Positions 34,182 through 38,307 of a DNA stretch of 38,307 nucleotides are shown one piece after another. This stretch comes from Sedimenticola sp. Lineage in GTDB: Bacteria > Pseudomonadota > Gammaproteobacteria > Chromatiales > Chromatiaceae. Below the pieces are notes generated by a model. It saw only the letters and a list, made by a program, of their open reading frames with translations. It was not told the DNA's origin and did not search any database. Within the stretch, counting starts at the first letter, position 1. The number at the start of each line of letters is the position of its first letter. Position numbers and translations under genes: made by a program. The stretch spans positions 1 to 38,307 of the forward strand of contig PKUO01000082.1 of assembly GCA_002869585.1 (NCBI GenBank), in the 5' to 3' direction.

Positions 34182-35150
34182 TTACATCAGGCCAGCTTCT
34201 TTATAGTAACGTGCTGCGCCATCATGAATCGGTGCGGACAGACCGTCTTTCACCATCTCCTCTTTCTTGAGATTGGCAAAGGCAGGATGCAGTTTGCTGA
34301 AGTCATCAAAGTTTTCAAATACCGCTTTGACTACCTGATAGACCGTATCGGCCGGTGTTTTGCTGGATGAAACGAAGGTTGCGCCCACACCGAAAGTCAG
34401 GGTGTCGTTGTCATTGCCTCGGTACATGCCACCCGGGATGACAGCCTTCCGGTAATATTTATTCTCTGCAATCAGCTTGTCGATCACAGGGCCGGTCACC
34501 GTAACCAGAACTGTGTCGCAAGTGGTGGTTGCCTCTTTGATTGATCCGGAAGGATGACCAACGGTGTAAACCATGGCATCGATTTTGTTGTCGCAAACCG
34601 CCTTGGATTGCTCTGCGGCTTTCAACTCCGAAGCGAGAGTGAAATCGTCTTTTGTCCACCCCATGGCATCCATAACCACCTCCATGGTGCCGCGTTGCCC
34701 TGAGCCTGGGTTGCCGATGTTGACGCGTTTGCCTTTCAGGTCATCGAAAGTTTTGATACCGGAATCCGCTCTGGCCACGACAGTGAAAGGTTCCGGGTGC
34801 ACGGAGAAGACGGCGCGCAGATCCTTATCGGCGCCCTGGTCGGCAAATTTGCTGGTGCCGTTATAGGCGTGAGACTGCCAGTCAGACTGGGCAACGCCCA
34901 TGTCCAGTTCACCGGCGCGTATGGTGTTGAGGTTGTACACCGAACCGCCAGTGGATTCCACAGAACAGCGGATGCCGTGCTCTTTGCGCCCTTTGTTGAC
35001 CAGACGGCAGATAGCGCCGCCAGTCGGGTAGTAAACTCCTGTAACACCACCGGTACCGATGGTGATAAAGGAATCAGCTCCGGCAGTTGTTGCGCCAAGG
35101 CCAAGACCGAAAGCCATTAAGGCCGATGCAATTGTACGTTTAATCAACAT
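34182..35150 (-). CDS. TAXI-family TRAP solute-binding protein
   Basis: 322 residues with a signal peptide (cleavage near TTAGADS). The TAXI core begins [29 protein letters not shown], continues with [13 protein letters not shown] and [20 protein letters not shown], and is the family's usual length. It binds solute in the periplasm and hands it to the fused DctQM permease. TAXI substrates include glutamate-like and dicarboxylate compounds; this one is unassigned. GGAGG precedes the start by about 9 nt. First gene of the TRAP operon. Confidence 0.95.
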   Translation of the reverse strand: MLIKRTIASALMAFGLGLGATTAGADSFITIGTGGVTGVYYPTGGAICRLVNKGRKEHGIRCSVESTGGSVYNLNTIRAGELDMGVAQSDWQSHAYNGTSKFADQGADKDLRAVFSVHPEPFTVVARADSGIKTFDDLKGKRVNIGNPGSGQRGTMEVVMDAMGWTKDDFTLASELKAAEQSKAVCDNKIDAMVYTVGHPSGSIKEATTTCDTVLVTVTGPVIDKLIAENKYYRKAVIPGGMYRGNDNDTLTFGVGATFVSSSKTPADTVYQVVKAVFENFDDFSKLHPAFANLKKEEMVKDGLSAPIHDGAARYYKEAGLM

Positions 35151-35504
35151 AGTTATTATCCTCCGACTATTTGTATAGTGACTACAGGCCGTTTTGGCCT
35201 GAATTCAAACGGACTGATGTTACTGGAATGCAGAACATTCAGTCTTTTGACAGTCGTTTCCATTTCTCAGGAAACGCTAGCTCTAATAAGGCGTCCAATG
35301 CCTGTTTATTTTGTGTATCTGGTCTATCTACGGGTTATTAATTCAGTGCGAAATTGTTTTGGTTCTGCAGGGCAAGGATGTGCAGTCATCCATCGGTGCC
35401 TATCCCCGCTCTACAGATATCCCTGGGATTTGATGTGGAAAGCATATAACAATTCATATCTCCCTATAGACTAACGTTTTCGGGGAAAGTTACAAGTTTT
35501 TGGC
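35151..35504. other. Intergenic region upstream of the TRAP operon
   Basis: 354 bases between the TAXI binding protein (start at 35150) and the end of the aminotransferase gene, both on the minus strand. It should contain the TRAP promoter. A small perfect inverted repeat, CAGGCC-GTTTT-GGCCTG, lies at about 35185-35201, close to the ribosome site. No gene or RNA family is recognised; the 98-codon open frame here has no family features. Confidence 0.45.
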
Positions 35505-36812
35505 CTATTTCGTGCTATTGACAACCCAGTCACATACCAGATCAATTGCGGTAATCACACGGTTGCAATGCTGCTCAAGGAAGTCCTCTGGCAGGGGTTG
35601 TTCCAGCGGGTGTGTCTCTGCGCTGACGAGTGCACGCGCGCCATCGAAATCGACGAAAGCCAGTCTGCAGGTCAGCTCGTTATCGGGTCTGCCAAACTCC
35701 ACGCCGGGTAACATGGCAACACCGGTTTCCTGCAGCAGACGTTCGCAAAACTCGTGACTGCTTTCAATACCGCGCTGTTGCAGGTTGTCCCGGAAGGGTT
35801 CAAAGGATGGGAACAGATAGAACCCTCCCTCGGGCATGGGGACCTCGGCACCAATTCGTTGCAGTCTGGATGCAAGTTCTGTGCCCAGCCGCTTCAGGAT
35901 CCTCCTGCTGTTCCATAGATAGCGCTCAATCTCAATGCCGCCTTGGTAAGCGCGAACCGCCGCATGTTGTATCGGTGCACTGGTGGCGGTGTAGGTTTCA
36001 CTGGCGACAATGGCAACGGCATCAAGTAGCCAGCGCAGGCTTCTGGGAAAGGTGAAGGTTCCCAATCGCCACCCTCCTGCACCGCACCATTTGCTCAGCC
36101 CGGAGCTGATGATAGTCCCCTCCGGGTAGTAACGGGCAATCGATTCGTGCTGTCCCTCAAAGTGCACTTCTCCATAGATCTCGTCTGAGAGGATGATCAG
36201 CTTGTAACGGCGCGCTACCTCTGCCAGCTGTTTTAGCTCGTCTCTGGGGTAGGTGGTGCCGCTGGGGTTGTTCGGGTAATTGAGAATAACCAGTCTTGGC
36301 CTTGATGGGTCTTTGCTGCAGATTCGCTCGAGTTCTTCGGGTGAAATGCGCCAACCCTGCGCGAGTTTCGTTGGTACCCAGCGGATGTGTCTGCCGATAA
36401 TCGTCGCCTGAGGGGCGTAGGAGACCCAGCTGGGAGTGGGTATTACCAGATCGCCGTAATAGACCAGTTGCACAAGAAACATCAGCTCCTTTGAGCCAGG
36501 GCCTATCAGCACGTCGTCTCTGGAATATTCGATACCCTCCTGACGGCGATGATAATCAGCCACTGCTTCGCGTAGTTGCGGCAGGCCCTTCACTGGCAGG
36601 TAATCCTTTTGATGGGCGTTCGCTTTGAGCTCTTCGACAACAGGCGCCGCAACAGGGAAAGGTGATTGGCCCAATCCCAGGCGATACACATCCTTCCCCT
36701 CTTGATGCAGTTGAGCACTGCGTTCATTGATGGCCAACGTGGCAGACTGTGACAGCCCGCGAACATTCAGGTTGAGATGGATGCTATGAAAGCTGGAACT
36801 GTCATCAGACAT
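35505..36812 (-). CDS. PLP-dependent class I/II aminotransferase
   Basis: 435 residues. The fold-type I aminotransferase motifs are NYPNNPSGT, SDEIYGEVHF and SGLSKWCGAGGWRLG, with the Schiff-base Lys at residue 241 and the phosphate-binding Arg in WRLG. The N-terminal LGLGQSPFPVAAPV and YLPVKGLPQLREAVADYH fit the aspartate/alanine-type subgroup. The amino donor cannot be assigned. AGGGGA lies about 8 nt before the start. Single gene, upstream of the TRAP system. Confidence 0.9.
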   Translation of the reverse strand: MSDDSSSFHSIHLNLNVRGLSQSATLAINERSAQLHQEGKDVYRLGLGQSPFPVAAPVVEELKANAHQKDYLPVKGLPQLREAVADYHRRQEGIEYSRDDVLIGPGSKELMFLVQLVYYGDLVIPTPSWVSYAPQATIIGRHIRWVPTKLAQGWRISPEELERICSKDPSRPRLVILNYPNNPSGTTYPRDELKQLAEVARRYKLIILSDEIYGEVHFEGQHESIARYYPEGTIISSGLSKWCGAGGWRLGTFTFPRSLRWLLDAVAIVASETYTATSAPIQHAAVRAYQGGIEIERYLWNSRRILKRLGTELASRLQRIGAEVPMPEGGFYLFPSFEPFRDNLQQRGIESSHEFCERLLQETGVAMLPGVEFGRPDNELTCRLAFVDFDGARALVSAETHPLEQPLPEDFLEQHCNRVITAIDLVCDWVVNSTK

Positions 36813-37043
36813 TTCAAATTCCCCTGTGAGCCGGATGCGATACGTGCAGCCTCATGTGAAGCAACGCGCTCATTCAAGCATAGACAATGAAGGGGATGAA
36901 AAACAGATCGCTGGAAGAGTGGTACGGGAGACGGACTCGAACATCATAATTAACTCATTGATAACATGCATTATTGGTGTAAGTTGTGTTGAGGGATACC
37001 CCCGAAAATACCCCAAATCTAATTGCTACCCCCTTTAAATACT
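36813..37043. other. Intergenic region with mobile-element remnants
   Basis: AT-rich stretch between the aminotransferase and the radC remnant. A 70-codon open frame (36826-37038) shows no family features. The notable item is a tRNA 3'-end-like sequence listed separately. Confidence 0.4.
36920..36942 (-). other. tRNA 3'-end-like remnant, possible attachment site
   Basis: On the minus strand the sequence is GTTCGAGTCC then GTCTCCCGTACCA: a T-loop signature, an acceptor-like strand and CCA. It is one nucleotide short of a canonical T-stem/acceptor layout, and no tRNA body follows. Copies of tRNA 3' ends mark attachment sites of integrative elements, and integrase remnants lie about 300 bp away. 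Confidence 0.45.
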
Positions 37044-37094
37044 TGCATAACAACAAACCCGCCGGGTTGAGCCGGGCGGGTTTCTGGTTATGCA
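37044..37094 (-). terminator. Long hairpin downstream of the radC fragment
   Basis: TGCATAAC (37044-37051) pairs with GTTATGCA (37087-37094), and AAACCCGCC (37055-37063) with GGCGGGTTT (37075-37083), leaving two mismatches in a 20-bp stem. On the minus strand the core is followed by TTTGTTGTT, so it can serve as the radC terminator. The outer arms also recall the paired boxes of an attC site. Confidence 0.55.
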
Positions 37095-37103
37095 GGAGCG
37101 GGG

Positions 37104-37247
37104 TTAAAGTTTATTGATTTCAGCCAGTGAAGTTATATCTCCGGCACCGATTATGAGGTGATCCAGTAGACGCAGATCAATAAGTGATAGTGCCTCTTTC
37201 AGAGTTTTAGTAATGGCTATATCTGCTTTTGATGGTGTTGGATCACC
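37104..37247 (-). pseudogene. radC: RadC family (JAB/MPN domain) 3' fragment
   Basis: Minus strand, 47 codons to a TAA at 37104: [20 protein letters not shown], then [20 protein letters not shown] and LAEINKL. This is the end of RadC/DUF2466 proteins, starting inside the HNHPSGDPTPS metal site; the upstream HNHPS and the rest of the protein are absent. RadC-like genes are common passengers on integrative elements. The fragment begins where the truncated integrase ends. Confidence 0.85.
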
Positions 37248-37255
37248 GGTTCCAG

Positions 37256-38064
37256 TTAGTTTCTGAGGTCGGGCACGAGGCGTTTCGGCAATGGCACGAC
37301 ACGCTCTTTGCCGCCTTTCCCGGATCGAATCGTGATTTGCTGATAATCGAAATCAATATCTTTAACCCGCAGCCCGACACATTCCATAACACGCATGCCG
37401 GTACCGTACATCAGGGAAGCCATCAGCTTTGAACGGCCATTCATCGAATCGAGCAGAGACTTGACCTCACTCCGGGATAAAACCGTAGGCAGCCGCCGTT
37501 TGGCATTGGCCCTGGTGTGCGTGAACACCAGGGCCAATGCCCCTACCCAGTGCTCGTAGGTTTTCTCAGTTCGGGCTGCCATTCTACGGACACGGATCGT
37601 TTTAACAAAATCCAGGTGTAAAGCAGCGTATTCCTCGCGGAAAAGCTTTACCAAAGGTTTGTTGTTGGGCGCCACCAGCACATTGGGATTGGCATCTCTC
37701 AACAGCGTTGGATGGTCGGACTCGAGCTCCTTGGCGTAGGCACGCCAGCGGTACCAGTCATACTGGTCGGCCCATTCAAGTTGAATCAGCTCGCAAAACA
37801 ACAAGCGCAGTGCATCAGCGATCTGGCGAAACTGCCATTCCCGTATCTGAGGAAGTCTGCCTTTTACAGTTAGATATTTATCTACATGCTGCGGTTGATG
37901 GTGCAGAAGTTTGACCTCAGAATGAGCTCTAATGTATTCTTCTACGTGTTTGCGATACCATCGCCTGGCAGACACAGGGATACAACTTTTTTAAGGATAG
38001 ACAGATAGTTATGCCAAAATCGCTCAACCGCACGCTCATGTTCACCAGTACCCTTCCCAGACAT
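37256..38064 (-). pseudogene. Integron-type tyrosine recombinase, frameshifted and truncated
   Basis: The first 26 codons from the ATG at 38064 (MSGKGTGEHERAVERFWHNY, then LSILKK) are followed at the A6 run (37987-37992 on the plus strand) by a shift of -1 into the frame beginning near 37975 (VSARRWYRKHVEEYIRAH). The rest runs through RTEKTYEHWVGALALVF, LPTVLSRSEVKSLLDSM and [20 protein letters not shown] to [20 protein letters not shown] and a stop. These resemble integron integrases (IntI-like). The first catalytic Arg (GTGMRVMEC) is present. The second box with H-x-x-R, H and the nucleophile Tyr is lost at the radC junction. Confidence 0.8.
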
Positions 38065-38292
38065 GATCAGCCCTCCATGGCTAGTCTTATGATGCGTAGA
38101 AGGGTATCAAAGTCAGCAGAAATATCTACCGAAATAGACAGACTCTTCCTATCTCGGTTAACACGGTGTCTGTCTATTTAACTGTTGAACTAAACCGCTT
38201 CGCGGTATCTTCCATCCTACAACTTCATTCATTCGTATCATTGTCCATGCTTCCTATAGACCACCGTCGGTCTATTACACAGGAGCAAGACA
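38065..38292. repeat. Inverted-repeat-rich spacer
   Basis: Between the integrase start and the window edge lie a perfect 12-bp inverted repeat, AAATAGACAGAC (38132-38143) and GTCTGTCTATTT (38168-38179), and a second pair, ATAGACC (38256-38262) and GGTCTAT (38269-38275). The word TAGAC recurs, also as GATAGACAGATAG near 37996. This could be the end or operator of a mobile element; no gene is seen. Confidence 0.45.
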
Positions 38293-38307
38293 ATGACTCC
38301 ACTGCGA
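38293..38307 (+). CDS. Start of a gene running off the window, possibly a tyrosine recombinase
   Basis: Five codons, MTPLR, follow AGGAGC 8 nt upstream. MTPLR is a common opening of integrases associated with IS91-like elements, which continue with a DM-x-x-R-x-LS pattern. Five residues are not enough for an identification. Confidence 0.3.

Noticed and set aside
36826-37038. 70-codon plus-strand open frame after the aminotransferase
   Set aside because: It crosses the tRNA-like remnant and shows no protein signature.
1-38307. CRISPR arrays, rRNA and complete tRNA genes
   Set aside because: I found no regularly spaced direct repeats, no rRNA-like sequence and no full cloverleaf on reading both strands by eye.

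Overview
The window looks like a chromosomal segment from a free-living or symbiotic sulfur-oxidising gammaproteobacterium, perhaps near Sedimenticola or Candidatus Thiodiazotropha. This rests on content, not on a search. A flavocytochrome c sulfide dehydrogenase pair (fccAB) opens the window. Multihaem c-type cytochromes and a hemerythrin/DUF2249/NnrS-like respiratory-stress operon follow. The block fimX - conserved gene - epmB / efp - epmA - psd - rhodanese resembles the fimX-PA4958-psd-rhdA order I recall from Pseudomonas.

Layout. 1-2439 (minus): tetrahaem NapC/NirT cytochrome, ankyrin-repeat periplasmic protein, FccA, and the start of FccB. 2754-4894 (plus): hemerythrin, DUF2249 and NnrS-like genes behind a perfect FNR-type box. 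5059-5886: a BacNav-type voltage-gated channel with an unusually acidic filter. 5944-7755 (minus): nadA and an NrtR-type Nudix regulator whose promoter carries two palindromic operators. 7876-9411: dynamin-like GTPase. 9782-10177: SCP2-domain protein with its own terminator.

10255-21087 (plus) is the least conventional part. It is a run of nine co-directional genes: RND adaptor, RND pump with a histone-H1-like tail, Tyr/Pro-rich secreted protein, DUF4412-like periplasmic protein, second Tyr/Pro-rich secreted protein, orphan ParA ATPase, membrane-anchored TPR protein, membrane-anchored DUF302 protein, and a Met-rich membrane coiled-coil protein. I propose it as a candidate undescribed envelope or extracellular-structure system. 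The two secreted proteins share an aromatic-Arg-Pro motif and resemble sulfur-globule or matrix proteins in composition, but that role is inference.

21111-30322 is a conserved block: FimX-like degenerate c-di-GMP receptor, its conserved neighbour, the EF-P beta-lysylation set (epmB, efp, epmA), psd, a cysteine-less SCO-like protein and an RhdA-type rhodanese. 30429-31401: Hsp20 behind a strong sigma-32 promoter, and UspA. 31449-35150: TAXI-type TRAP transporter. 35505-36812: PLP aminotransferase.

36813-38307 is a decayed mobile region. It holds a tRNA 3'-end-like remnant, a long hairpin, a radC 3' fragment joined directly to a truncated and frameshifted integron-type integrase, inverted repeats, and the first codons of another gene, possibly a tyrosine recombinase, running off the window.
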